Below, piece by piece: positions 21,987-33,188 of a stretch of 64,000 nt of DNA. Numbering within the stretch: the stretch's first letter is position 1; every line of letters starts with the position of its first letter. Below the pieces are notes generated by a model that searched no databases, had not been told where the DNA came from, and saw only the letters and a program-made list of their open reading frames with translations. Source of the DNA: Poa pratensis. Taxonomy: Eukaryota; Streptophyta; Magnoliopsida; Poales; Poaceae. The DNA lies in contig CAMZMU010000080.1 in NCBI GenBank assembly GCA_947311845.1, positions 21,709,233-21,773,232 on the forward strand, read 5' to 3'. The position numbers were made by a program, and so were the translations under genes.

Positions 21987-22676
21987 ATAACTAATTCAAA
22001 AAAATCATATAATATGGAACTTGCGCACATAGTCTTGTTATATCGTATAGTAACTAGAAAAAATATATAAATATGGTTTACATACATTTTTACGAAAAAG
22101 GCTTAAATCAAATGAGAGACCTCGAACACTTTCAAATGAGTATAACTAATTCAAACAAAATTCAAAAACATTGGAAACCTTCGCACATAGTCTTCTTATA
22201 TCATATAGTAACGAGAAAAAAATATAGATATGGTTTACATACATTTGCACGAAAATGCCTTAACTCAAATGTGATATCTTGAACAGAGTAGTATGGATTT
22301 CAAGGGAGAGAAGGAGGATTTCAGTGACTAGGGTTAGGATAACTAATTCAAAAAAAAAATCAAAAACATATGGAACTTGTGCACATAGTCTTGTTATGTC
22401 ATATAGTAACTAGAAAAAAAATATAAATATGGTTTACATACATTTTTACGAAAAAGGCTTAAGTCAAGTGAGAGACCTCGAACACTTTCAAATGAGCATA
22501 ACTAATTCACAAAAAATCAAAAAAATCAAAAAAAAAACCCTGAGCACATAGTCTTATTATGTCATATAGTAACGAGAAACAAATATAAATTTGGTTTACA
22601 TACATTTACACGAAAATGCCTTCACTCAAATGTGATATGTCGAACAGAGTAGTATGAATTTCAAGCGAGAGAGGAG
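21987..22676. repeat. Dimeric tandem repeat, two A-B units
   Basis: Four repeats start with ATAACTAATTCA at 21987, 22142, 22339 and 22498. They share a core with GCACATAGTCTT, CATATAGTAAC and GGTTTACATACATTT. The first and third share GGCTTAA and GAGAGACCTCGAACACTTTC. The second and fourth share ATGCCTT, ACTCAAATGTGATAT and GAACAGAGTAGTATG. The array is therefore (A-B)x2 with a period near 350 bp. Confidence 0.75.
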
Positions 22677-23620
22677 GTGGTTTAAAGTTTTCGAAAATGA
22701 AAATTGTCAAAACCTCACCAAAGCTTCATTTTGGAGTGACTAAGATAGATTTGAGCTTAGTTTTTCATTTTCATGTTTTAAATTTGATTTATTTATGATT
22801 TGCAATTAAACCATTATTATTCAACATCCAAGCCTAGCAGAAATACTATGTAAAGTTTGAATTTTGTTTCAAATTTGAATTCAAATGAGACAAAAATATA
22901 AATATTGTTTACATACATTTGTTTTATTTATGATTTTCAAATAAACCATGATTATTCAAAAGAAAATAAGTAATATGAAGATTAATTCAATAAATAGTGA
23001 GACTTCAGAATGACACTATATAGATAGAACACAAGTCTAGGAAATTTATTTGGCTGATTTAGACAAGGTGGACAAAAAACTTGCTTAAAAATGGGGTCGT
23101 TTACCCTATCTTTGGAGCTCATTTGAAACACATTTTTCAGAACTTAGCAAAAGGCCTCGGATTGATGACCAAGTTAGATCAAACAAGTGCATAATAGTTG
23201 TATGAGCTAATACAAGTGCCAAATTATTACAACAACACAAAAGAAGAAAGATTTCTATGAGCTAATACAAGTAAAACACTTATTCTTCGATCTTTGCACA
23301 AATAGGCAAATTTCTATGTATTTATGAGCCACTTTTTTTTTGAAAGGTTAAAAGAAGTAAATTTGCATTTTGCATTTTGCATTTTCTAGCTCTTTGCATT
23401 TTGCAGCATTTTATTTACATTGTCTCATGAAAAAAAATGGGGCCAAAGTAAAACAAATAAAGAAGTATATGTTTGTTTTTACTCCAAACTGAACTTTGCT
23501 CTGCACTCTGTTAACTGAAGAAAAAACACTGTATGAAGAACTGAACAACTTTCCAAATTGCTGCTTCGATTCAGTTAGATGAACTTGGCATGGCGCAAAG
23601 ATCGCGTCCTCTGCCCTGAC
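22677..23620. other. No gene seen; AT-rich DNA
   Basis: AT-rich sequence that keeps fragments of the preceding repeat (GTTTACATACATTTG near 22907) and a short TTTGCATTTTGCATTTTGCA run near 23360. No gene recognised. It is probably the distal 3' flank of the GRF pseudogene, which the LTR-like element cut off. Confidence 0.4.
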
Positions 23621-23625
23621 ATGGC

Positions 23626-25898
23626 TGAAAGTGCATGTGTTGCCCCACGCGTGGTTTTGGTAATTAATGACAATCCTTATAGACTAATATTTGCATTGAG
23701 ATATTCTTGTAGATCTTGTCCATAGGAAAACTTTGGAGTTCATGTGTTGGACTCTAGAAGATTACATAATGATCAATGTTCTACTCAAGGGTTTATATGA
23801 AGAATGGTCATGTGTAGAGTTGAACATACTTGCAAGTTCAAGAGAAGCATCTCGAAGAAATCCTATGCTTGAAGTTTACCACCCTTCTGGAGATATTGGT
23901 CAAGTGAAGATGTGCTTATGAGAGGCTCTCCCACATTGGTGTATGGGGGAGCAACATTTGAAGTCTTCATCAAGCATGTGCTAGCAAGCACAATCGAAAG
24001 GTGTTCCAACTTGAGGGAGTCAAGATTGTCATCATCTAGCTCAAGTGGAATGTGCAAGGCAAAGGTATGATCTTGGTAGGGTTTCTATTTAACCGGTCTC
24101 ATGGTGTTAGTGGGAGACCGGGTTATAGGATAGACGGCGTACTATCAAGAGGGGCTCTCAAGTGAGTAACTTGATCGCATCTTTGTGGAGAGCTCAAACC
24201 TTTGCATACTTGGCATATCATCTTTCTTGGTTCTTATTTGGCTTTTATCCATGTAATAATTTAGAGCTTGTGTTCATCTTCATACCAAGCTCTAGTTCAT
24301 CAAAAACGGATTTCATATGCATATCTTGTTGCGTTTTTGGTATTGGAGGTTTTACCGGCTTATCTTTTCTAGAGAGGTCAAACTCTCTCTCCTTGTGGTT
24401 TCCTCCTCACATGATGCACTATGATGTGTATATGCATGATCTTGTAGGGCTTGTGATTATCTTCGAAACAAGTCCAAGATCATAAAAAACGGAGTCTTGA
24501 TGAATATCTTGTTGAGTTTTGATGTTGGAGAATTTATAGGTTGTTCTTTTATAGAGAAGGTTTACCTTTCTACATTTGGTTTTATGCTCCATTGTTGGAC
24601 TATGATGTTTCTCTGCATGATCTTACAGTGCTCGTTGTGGTGATTCCAACGAGTCCAAGAACATCGAAAACAGAGTTCGTATGCTCAAGATATCTTCGTT
24701 TTCGTGTTCGGTGTTGCTGCAGATTTTTCCTGGCCGGAGTCTCCGGTCCCAGACCGGAGTCTCCGGTCTGCGCGTTTCGTTTTTCATCCCCGCGGACGGC
24801 GCTTGCGGTATAGGGGTCCGGAGGAGGACCGGAAATGCCCCGGAGTCTCCGGGCAGGCCGGAGTCTCCGGTCCCCGCAGGCCGGAGTCTCCGGGGTTAAT
24901 TTTCCTGCAACGGCTCTTTTTTTAGGGACCTATAAAAAGGCCCCCTTCTTCCCCCAAAGCAACCAGCTCTTCCAAGCACGTTTTTCCCCTCTCTCTCCTC
25001 CATTGTTGACCTTGGAAAGCTTGCCTCTCCCTCATTTCCTCCCATGATTCTTGCATGTCTTTGAGGGAAAAGAGAGAGGAGATCTAGATCTACATTTCCA
25101 CCAATCCATCTCTCCTCTAAGTGAGGGGAACCTAGTAGATCTTGATCTTGGAGTTATTGGTGTTTCTCCTACTTTGTTCTTCCTCTCTTCTCCCCCCATA
25201 AGCATTAGTTGCTTTTGGTGGGATTTGAGAGTGAAGGATTTGAGCACTTGTGCTCTTGCCATTACTTTGTGCATCGGTTTGTGCTCTCCACGAGGATTCG
25301 TGGAAGTTGAAAGCTTGTGAACTTGTTACTCTTGGGTCTTTGGACCCTAGACGCCTTTTTGGTGGTTGAGACCTTGTGTGGTCACTTGTAGATGTTCGGG
25401 AGCCCCCAATTAGGTTGTGGGTGTGTGCCCCGGATCGTTGTTGTAAAGGCTCCAGTTTCCGCCTAGAAGGATTCCGATAGTGGAAGGTGAACCAATCCTT
25501 TGTGGTGCGGTTCATCGGAGAATAGGGTGAGCCTTTGTGGCGTTGAGATCGACCTTTGTGGTGCCTCACACCTCTCCAACGAGACGTACTCCCCTAAAAA
25601 GGAGGAACTCGGGAATACATCCTCGTCTCCGCGTGTCTCGATTATTTCTATACCCGAGCTCTTTACTTATGCACTTTACATTGTGATAGCCTTCGTGCTT
25701 GAAGTATTCTATCTTGCTATCACCTTGTTGCTTGTCTTGCTTAGCATAAGTTGTTGGTGCACATAGGTGAGCCTAGTTTATTTAGGCTGTTGGCATGTTA
25801 ATTTAAACACCTAGTTTTATTCTGTAATTATCAAGCCTAAACAGGAAAAGTTTTAATCGCCTATTCACCCCCCTCTAGGCGACATCCTTGTCCTTTCA
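23626..25898 (+). mobile_element. Solo-LTR-like element of 2.27 kb bounded by TGAAAG...CTTTCA
   Basis: It begins TGAAAGTGCATG and ends GTCCTTTCA, so it has TG/CA ends. The 5-bp flanks are ATGGC (23621-23625) and AGGGC (25899-25903), an LTR-size target duplication with one mismatch. The right part has the TATTCACCCCCCTCTAGGCG word common near the end of this Triticeae repeat. There is no internal domain or second LTR, so a solo LTR formed by recombination is the best reading. The right end sits exactly at the stop codon of the GRF pseudogene. Confidence 0.65.
24734..24893 (+). repeat. Five copies of a CCGGAGTCTCCGG palindrome-like word
   Basis: Copies lie at 24734, 24754, 24840, 24858 and 24881 inside the solo-LTR-like element. 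Spacing is about 20 bp within two clusters. Each is near-palindromic (CCGGAGxCTCCGG), so the DNA or RNA could fold or bind a dimeric protein. Confidence 0.8.
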
Positions 25899-25902
25899 AG
25901 GG

Positions 25903-26532
25903 CTAACTTCCCATTCTAAACAAGTAAAAGAAAAACAGAGCAATGATACAACCAAAAAATCCCCCTGCCATGATATTTGCTTGCTTCTGCAAATCGATCA
26001 TCTGCTTTAGATGTTTCTTGATCTTCTTCAGTTCCTCGTTCAGTTCGGACTCCGCGATCAGTTCAGCATTGCGCGCATTCCTCATCGGCACGACTCTGTC
26101 TGTCCCTCTATCCGAGCTCCCCATAGTCTCCACAGCAATGGGCGGCAACCCCAAATTGAGCTCCCAGGTTGCGGCTCCGCTTGAATCAATGTAGCCCTCA
26201 AACTGAAGCCTCTCAATATACTCATCCATCCATTCGAAATGGTTACATTTCGAGTGGATCTGAAAACAGCAACATGAACCCTAGATCGTAAATTCGACGA
26301 CAAAAAATAAATTTGGAGAATTCAAAGCAAACATAACTGAGATCTAACCTTGCCATCCTTCCTACCAGTTCTTGCTCAAGCATCTCACAAACTCACGCCC
26401 AAGATTGCCATTCTCATCGGTCCTACTGACTCACCACTTAAGAGGCTCTGGCCGTGGGCAGTCAGGGCACCTTGTGAGCAGCCCTGCACCATACCCTGGC
26501 CATTTTGATTGCGGGGCGGAGGAGGTAGACAT
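25903..26532 (-). pseudogene. GRF-type zinc-finger protein with coiled coil and C-terminal membrane segment
   Basis: Two exons on the - strand. Exon 1 is 26532-26349 (ATG, donor GTTAGA). Exon 2 is 26259-25903 (acceptor TTTTCAG, stop TAG). Exon 1 carries a zinc-finger start (T-R-C-P-D-C-P-R-P) and D-E-N-G-N-L-G-R-E-F-V-R-C; exon 2 begins with K-C-N-H-F-E-W-M-D-E-Y. This is the C-x2-C ... C ... C pattern of plant GRF-type fingers. Then come a charged coiled coil (about 60 residues) and a hydrophobic stretch near the end (G-C-I-I-A-L-F-F-F-Y-L-F). Exon 1 has in-frame stops after L-K-W and near its end, so the gene is dead. GRF fingers are thought to bind nucleic acid; the role of this membrane-anchored type is not known. 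Confidence 0.7.
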
Positions 26533-26900
26533 CTGCGCTAGGTCGCCGGAGAAGAGAAAGATTGGGGAAAGGGGAAGCAAGCAGCGGCGGCGGGCGGGCA
26601 CGGGGGCGGGTCTGTTCTAGCTACGGTGATGTGGGTCCCACGCGGTGATGTGGATAAGTGGTGAGTCCCGCGCGCTGAGGTGGATATGAGGTGGGCCCAA
26701 CGTTGCTCGGCTCACATAATCCTAACAGCTAACGATCAGTGGCGTTTAAGGGCCATGTTGGGCCTGGGCTATTTTCGCAGATAGAAGTGTCGCACGAGAG
26801 TAATTCATACCAACAATGTCGCTGTTCATCCATTTGCAAGGAAAGACGTCGCACAGGAGCTATTTGCCCATACAGTAGCGGAGCTCGTCCAGGCCTTCCC
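26533..26900 (-). promoter_or_regulatory. Upstream region of the GRF pseudogene, copied inverted at 13835
   Basis: Contains the GTGGGTCCCAC and ATGTGGATAAGT words and a CTCTCGTGCGAC motif (reading the - strand), all mirrored at 13835-14150. It is a shared promoter or leader of a repeated gene family or of a larger inverted duplication. Confidence 0.4.
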
Positions 26901-26927
26901 AGGTTGCCAGTGTCTCAGGTTGGCCCG
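26860..26927 (-). pseudogene. Last residues of a gypsy polyprotein
   Basis: The - strand reads a tail with E-T-L-A-T-W-E-G-L-D-E-L-R-Y, the typical last turn of gypsy pol after the chromodomain-like region, then a TAG at 26862-26860. It continues from 28280-28511 across the solo LTR. Confidence 0.6.
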
Positions 26928-28274
26928 TGATACGTCTCCAACGTATCTATAATTTCTTATGATCCATGCTAATATTATACCAATTGTCACATGTTTTATA
27001 TACACTTTATATCATATTATGATATTTATTGGACTAACCTATTAACAAGATGCCACAGTGTCAGTTTCTGTTTATTATGTCTGTGTATTGCAGAAAAGGC
27101 CCGAAAACCAAAGTGCTCGGAAAAATCCAGAAAAATTACAGAAATTCTATTTCGCCAGAAGACCCACGGAGCCAGAAGGGCAAGTCCAGCGGAGGCCCAT
27201 GACCTCCTCACCATGCCGTCGCGCGGCCTGGAGGGGGGTGGCGCCGCCACGTGGTGAGGCCGCCTCGTGCACGCCCTCGCGTTGCCCTTTGGCCTATATA
27301 TTGCTCCTGCCCCGAAAACCCTAGAAGAATCGACGATTTCTCCAGAAGAGTTCCGTAGCTCCGCCGCCACCAAAAACCCTAATTCGGGGGACAGAAGTCT
27401 CTGTTTCGGCACCCTGTCGGGACGGGGAATTGCCCTCGGAGCCATCTCCATCGACTCCACCGCCATCTTCATCGCCGTTGCTGCCTCCCATGATGAGGAG
27501 GGAGTAGTTCTCCCCTGAGGCTGAGGGCTCTACCGGTAGCTATGTGGTTTACCTCTCTCTCCCATGGTGTGATCTTTATGTGATCATGAGTATTGCTAGT
27601 ATCGCTGAATTCATATGTAATGTTTATGCTACTCAAGTGATTTTATCTAGTTTCCGGAGTCATTGTGACAACACGGTATCAAGGTGACAGTGTGGGTACT
27701 TGTGTGTGACTCTATAAATAATTTAGATATTATCATGGCTTATTCTTTGTGGAATTGTGGTGTTTGTTTACTCAGACTTTGAGGTGTGCTTTTGTACCAC
27801 TACGCATAGTACTCTTGTTTCACCAAGAAGGAGAATAATCCCGAGTAGCACTTACTTGCGTTCAGTTGTGCTAAAATGTTGAGAGATACCACTAGTGAAA
27901 GTATGATCCCTAGACCTTGTTTCTAAGCATTGAAACACCGTTTACAACAAGTTCTGCTACATGTTTGCTTGCTGCCATTTTTATTTCAGATTGCAATTAC
28001 TATTTATAATCATCCATATTACTTGTATTTCACTATCTCTTCGCCGAACTAGTGCACCTATACATCTGACAAGTGTATTATGTGTGTTGGGGACACAAGA
28101 GACTTCTTGTATCTTAATTGCAGGGTTGCTTGAGAGGGATATCTTTGACCTCTACCTCCCTGAGTTCGATAAACCTTGGGTGATTCACTTAAGGGAAACT
28201 TGCTGCTGTTCTACAAACCTCTGCACTTAGAGGACCAACACTGTCTACAAGAATAGAAGCGTGCGTAGACATCA
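26928..28274 (+). mobile_element. Solo LTR with perfect 5-bp target duplication
   Basis: Begins TGATACGTCTCCAACG and ends CGTAGACATCA (1347 bp). GCCCG flanks it on both sides (26923-26927 and 28275-28279). It is related to, but clearly different from, the LTR at 14644. It has a leader-like part with AAAACCCTAG (27315). A single LTR with an intact TSD means the full element was removed by LTR-LTR recombination. It landed in the 3' end of an older gypsy pol relic. Confidence 0.9.
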
Positions 28275-28279
28275 GCCCG

Positions 28280-28511
28280 TCACTGGATCAAGCCTTGGGG
28301 AGCAACAATGGTGTCTTGTCGGCGGAAACGAAGCTGCAAAACACGAAGATGCGGTGGAAATTGAGCATCTGGTGGAGGAAGTTTAGATTCTAACTGGAAA
28401 TGTGGCCCGAGAGTTTTCTTCTGCTGAGCATGAGACACATGCAACACCGGGTGGATTCTGCTAACAGAAGGCAGTTGGAGTATGCAGGTTGAAGCACCAA
28501 TTCGATCGTTC
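28280..28511 (-). pseudogene. C-terminal gypsy pol relic (chromodomain-like region)
   Basis: The - strand encodes L-Q-L-P-S-V-S-R-I-H-P-V-L-H-V-S-H, the conserved post-integrase segment of Ty3/gypsy pol. It continues to D-T-I-V-A-P-Q-G-L-I-Q next to the solo LTR. The remaining tail is at 26860-26927. Confidence 0.75.
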
Positions 28512-28929
28512 CTACACCCAGAAATGTCCATAGAGTTTGAATACCAGCTTGTGATGCGTCGCTATGCGTTGCTACTAAAGATTTTATGTAGGGTTAACTA
28601 AAGCTTGGAAAACTCGATGGGTATGTTTTTTTCTTTGATAAAAGGTATTTTATTACTTAAAATTAGTTTAATCATTACATCCGGCCTCTGCATAATTAGA
28701 ATGTACGCAACCCTAACAACACTGTCTGATCAAAATAAAATAAATATATATATAGACGAGTAACAAGTCAACAACTCCGTATCGCCTATGATGCTGGAGG
28801 TCAATCCGAAAATACCGCAACCATACATGTCAGATACAAATATCACTCGCCATGTTTTCCAATCGTGCAGACATCTCCATAAAAAAGTTCGATTTTCACC
28901 CTAAGGCTTCATGCGAGCAAGAACATGCT

Positions 28930-29400
28930 CTAGATGTTTCCGTAAGAGTCGCACCATAAGCGATCTTTCTTGTAGCCATGTGTCCAAATCCAAAATAGAG
29001 CAAACATACAAAGTTGACAGGCCAAAAAATCTTGGTGAATGCCCATAGAGATCCTTAAATGGTGATCTACCATCCAAAGTCGAGTGTGCACTTGTATTAT
29101 ACCTGAACTAGCGATAACCATTGCAACACTTTGCAAGACAAGGGTGAGTAAAGAAATGGAGGTAAGCTTCAAGGCACTGAGTAACACACTCTGTTTATCC
29201 GTCAGTTTGAGCATGATATGATGATCTCATGTGTAGCTTGGTTCCTGTGAGAGTTTAAATGTCTTTCCAAAAGGTACTTGTGAGTTGTGAAGATACGATC
29301 ACGATCACTGATAACAGAAGCAGACATGTTGTGTGACTTGTGCACATTATCCATGAACGCATTCGCGCATTAGCGAACACATGAAAAACACTACACGAAA
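28930..29400 (-). pseudogene. Gypsy integrase relic, copy 1
   Basis: Frames on the - strand show S-V-I-S-D-R-D-R-I-F-T near 29300, then Y-H-A-Q-T-D-G-Q-T-E with C-L-E-A-Y-L near 29160-29215. These are the integrase core around the second catalytic D and the H-P-Q-T-D-G-Q-T-E block of Ty3/gypsy elements. Stops and shifts are frequent. It belongs to the same orientation as the pol tail at 28280-28511. Confidence 0.7.
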
Positions 29401-30480
29401 TGATAAGCCAATCATCAGCACAACAACCTGAACGTGACCCGCAATCGCAACTAGCCCGAATGAGCCCGACCCCCTTCCTAGCCGCAATTTACCACATGTG
29501 CTGGCTCGCGATAGCGAGGGGAGGAGGATAAGAGGAAAGATGGGGACGACTAAGGTTATTTGTTGCTAGTTGGGAGTGATGTGGAGGCCACAAAAGGGTA
29601 AGGTTTTTCTTCACCATGGAAGCAGAAAAGCTTAAAGGCCTCTTTGGACTAACTGAATTTCAGAGAATTATTGGAGGACTCCAGTTTATATGATTTTTTC
29701 TATGGATAGGAAACCCTTTGAATCATAGGATTGAGGCCAACAAATTTCTAAGAAATCCATTCCCATACCCCTAGTACATCGAAATCTCAATGTGAGCTCA
29801 ACCTTATTTTATTTTTTCTTTGAGAAGTCCAATACACACCCACCCTATCTCTCTCTACTCTATCTTCTCGTTCCTGCAAATTTCACGTGTTCGTTTTTTG
29901 TGAACAATCCAAAGACACCTCTTAAAAAAATTGTGTGTTGAAATTCTACTGAAATTTACAGTACATGACATTTCAATCATTTGTTTTTCCTATACCTATA
30001 TGTTTTAAAAGTCTCACAAGATGCCCTTGAATGTCAACTTTATATTTTTCATCTAGCCTTGCACAATCGCTAAAAGCGGAAAGTAGGTAAATATAGAACT
30101 CCCAATATTGTCAAGTTCCAAAACTTAGATGAAAGCACCGATATGTTTTTATTCTATCAAACCTAAAAGGGGTTATAAATAGGGTGCGCTAAACTTAATT
30201 GGTTCTCAGTCAAATGATGTAATCCGGCGATTTTGTACTGTTGAATTTTTCGTATCACACATGAACATTTTTTCTCGGTTACAACCCAGTTGCAAGTAAA
30301 AAAAATCTCAGTTGCAATCTACTTGTAACTCTCATGTTGCATGAATCACGATGAGAATTCGATGGCTCTAGAGTTGATTGTGCTCTAACTTATTTCTTAG
30401 TCAATTAAGAATTAGCAAAATCATACTCAAATGGGAATTAAATTAAACCTCGAACTACTTCAGGACCGTCCAATTTGCAA
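29070..30480. repeat. Tandem duplication, unit 1
   Basis: Direct copy of 30624-31995. It includes an integrase relic, a short inverted-repeat element (29638-29935) and a flank with GTTGCAAGTAAAAA. The offset between matching words is about 1520-1555 bp. Confidence 0.75.
29638..29935. mobile_element. Small inverted-repeat element (MITE), copy 1
   Basis: Starts GGCCTCTTTGGACT and ends AATCCAAAGACACCTCT, an inverted pair. The same element sits at 31174-31447 in the second unit, so it was present before the duplication. Confidence 0.5.
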
Positions 30481-30485
30481 ATGAA

Positions 30486-30622
30486 GATGTTTTAGTTGTT
30501 TCACATGTTTCTAGATGCGGACCAAAATGAGTGAACATACACAATAAAATATGTCTAGATACATGTGGATAGATGTAATTTAGAAAAAGACTAAAACATC
30601 TTATATTTAGAAACGAAGGGAG
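30486..30622. mobile_element. Truncated Stowaway-type MITE
   Basis: Ends ATTTAGAAACGAAGGGAG followed by TA. The left arm keeps only GATGTTTTAGTTG and has lost its CTCCCTCCGT tip. It lies at the junction between the two duplicated units. Confidence 0.55.
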
Positions 30623-30659
30623 TACCATCCAACGTCGAGTGTGCACTTCTATTATACAT

Positions 30660-30960
30660 ATATTCAGCTGGCGATAACAATTGTGCACACTTTGCAGAAC
30701 AAGCATGAGTAAAGAAATGGAGGTAAGCTTCAAGGCATTGAGTAACACACTATGTTTATCTGTCAGTTTGAGGATGATACGATGAACTCATGTGTAGCTC
30801 GGTTCATGCGAGAGTTTTCATGTTTTTCAAAAAGGTACTTGTGAAGATACGGTCATGATCACTGATAATAGAAGCGGGCATATTGTGTAACTTGTGCACA
30901 TTATCCATGAACGCATCCAAGCATTAGCGAACGCATGACAAACACTACACGAAAAGACAA
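30660..30960 (-). pseudogene. Gypsy integrase relic, copy 2
   Basis: The same degraded integrase segment as 28930-29400, with small deletions relative to it (for example near 30835). Confidence 0.6.
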
Positions 30961-31173
30961 GCCAATCGTCAGCACAACAGCCTAAACCTGCCCCACAATC
31001 ACAACTAGCCCGAATAAGCCCGCCCGCTCCCTAGCCGCCATTTACGACGGTGTTGACTCGCGACATGGAGGGGATGAGGATATGGGGAAAGATGGTGACA
31101 GCTAGGGTTATTTGTTGCTAGTTGGGAGTGACGTGGAGGGTAAGGTGTTTTTTCGCCATCGAAGCAGAAAAGC

Positions 31174-31447
31174 TTAAGGCCTCTTCGGATTGACTAAATT
31201 TCAGAGAAGATTTGGAGGAATCCAATTTGTAGGATTTTTTTATGGAAGCCTTTTGAATCATAAAATTGAGGCCAACAAATTTCTAAGAAATCCATTCCCA
31301 TGCCCTAATGCATAGAAGACGCAATATGAGCTCAACCTTATTTTTACTTTTCTTTGAGAAGTCCAATGCACTCCCATATTTTCTCTCTCTACTCGTTCCT
31401 GCAAAATTCATGTGTTTATTTTTGTGAACAATCTAAAGATACCTCTT
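31174..31447. mobile_element. Small inverted-repeat element (MITE), copy 2
   Basis: Second copy of the element at 29638-29935, with matching ends. Confidence 0.5.
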
Positions 31448-31995
31448 ACAAAATTTATATGTAGAAATTTACAATACATGGCATCTTAATCATTTGTTTT
31501 TCCTACCTACATTTTAAAAGTCTCGCAAGAAGCCCTTAAATATAAACTTTATGCTTTTCATGTAGCCTTATTCAATCACTAAAAGAGAAAAATAGGGAAA
31601 TATACAACTCCCAATGTTGTTAAGTTCCGAAACTTAGATAAGAGCACCGATGCGTTTTTATTCTATCGAAATTAAAAGGAGTTATAAATAGGGTGCGCTC
31701 AACCTCAGTCGATTGATTATCAGTCAAATGACGTAATCCGACGATTTTGCACTACTGAATTTTCCGTACCAAATGAACATTTTTCTCAGTTACAACCCAG
31801 TTGCAAGTAAAAAGTAACCAGTTACAACCCATCTTGTAACTCTCATGTTGCATGAATGATGAATCGCGATGAGAATTCGATGGCTATAGAGTTGAATTGT
31901 GCTCTAACTTATTTCTCAGTCGATTAAGATTTAGCAAACAATACTCGAATGAGAATTAAGTTAAACCTCAAAGAACTTCAGGACCGTCCAATTGC

Positions 31996-32247
31996 ATAGC
32001 AATTGGTGCACTCTATGAGTTGTAAATGAGATTATTTCAGTTATAAGCAAGTGGATTTATTAAGTTGCAAAAGTGCTTTGCAACTGAAAAAATGATTCAC
32101 GCAGTAAAAAGGTATTCACACAGTAAACAATTGTACTTGTAGGCAAAATCATGTGATGACATCACTTGAACGAGAATTAAGCTAATTTTGAATCAGCCAC
32201 ACTCTTAAAAAAGTTTTTTTTTAACCGATAAAAAGTTTTTCTGAGGT
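31996..32247. other. AT-rich spacer before the LINE
   Basis: AT-rich sequence with no gene seen. It lies between the duplicated relics and the LINE upstream of CIPK8. Confidence 0.4.
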
Positions 32248-32262
32248 AAAAAAAGCTGAACC

Positions 32263-33188
32263 CCCGATAAAAAGTCTCTTCCCATTCATTTTTTTCCTTT
32301 TGGCTCGTCTCTCACAATAAAATTCTCACTAGAGATAATTTAGTGAAGAGACAAAATGTGGATGATCTTTCTTGTGTATTTTGCTCTACCCCTGAAACTT
32401 GCAGCCATTTATTCTTTGAATGTGCTGTGTCTAAACTTGTATGGGAAGAGATTAGAAGAATAACAGGGAAACTGGTTGTCCCTGCCTCTTTTGAGGTGAT
32501 TGCTGGGCTCTGGCTCAGTGAATCGAAAAATAAAATAATGTTTTCCATGCCGCAGCTATGTGGGTTTTGTGGAAAATTCGCAACGATATCTGTTTTAACA
32601 GAAATGTCTGGTTGGGTATGCAGGTGATCTGGAGAAAGTTAAGTTATTTTCTTTCCCAGTGGCTCATTCTGCTCTCAGGCGCTGCCAAGGACTCCATGGT
32701 CGGGATGATGGAGAAGGTGGAGCAGCTAGCTCATGGCCCTCCTCTCTTGACATGGCCAAATCCAGGGTGAGAGATCATGTACCCCTGCTGGAAACTCGGA
32801 AGAAGCAAACGAAGAAGAATCTCAGCTGCCATCAGGTTGATGAGCGCTGGAATAGCACCACGCTGATGCTGGCAAAGGCGCTGGAGACTGCCTCTCTGGT
32901 GATGTTCCAATATGGCGAAATCTGGAGGGTGATCCAAAAGTGATCTTCTCTTCCTAGAGGTGTTTGTTGCCGTAGTTGCTGGTTAAGTAGTCTGTTGGTC
33001 TAGTAGTTTGAACCCTAGCCTGGTTGCTCGTTGAGCGTGTTCACAAATGTTGTCATGTGTGGGCTACTTTTTATTTTGCTGTTTCTGGGGCAATGCTTAA
33101 TCGTTCTCGAGTGCTTTAAAGCTGATGTAAGACATGATGATTTTCTTTTCAATATGTAATGGAACCGGGGCGGGGTCCTTTATATCTT
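32263..33188 (+). mobile_element. 5'-truncated LINE directly upstream of CIPK8
   Basis: Flanked by AAAAAAGCTGAACC (32249-32262, and after the tail at 33193-33206), with an A run at 33189-33198. The + strand frame at 32290-32640 reads W-L-V-S-H-N-K-I-L-T-R-D-N-L, then C-V-F-C ... H-L-F-F-E-C. This is the zf-RVT end of LINE ORF2. After it come the usual non-coding 3' sequence and tail. About 0.9 kb is left. It sits about 260 bp before the CIPK8 start codon in the same orientation, so it separates the leader of that gene from older upstream sequence. Confidence 0.85.

Larger units (their letters stand above)
30624..31995. repeat. Tandem duplication, unit 2
   Basis: Direct copy of 29070-30480, with its own integrase relic (about 30660-30960, - strand) and MITE (31174-31447). 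Confidence 0.75.

Noticed and set aside
21987..22676. CRISPR-like array
   Set aside because: Repeat units are 155-200 bp, diverged and without spacers, in a plant nuclear genome. It is a tandem repeat.
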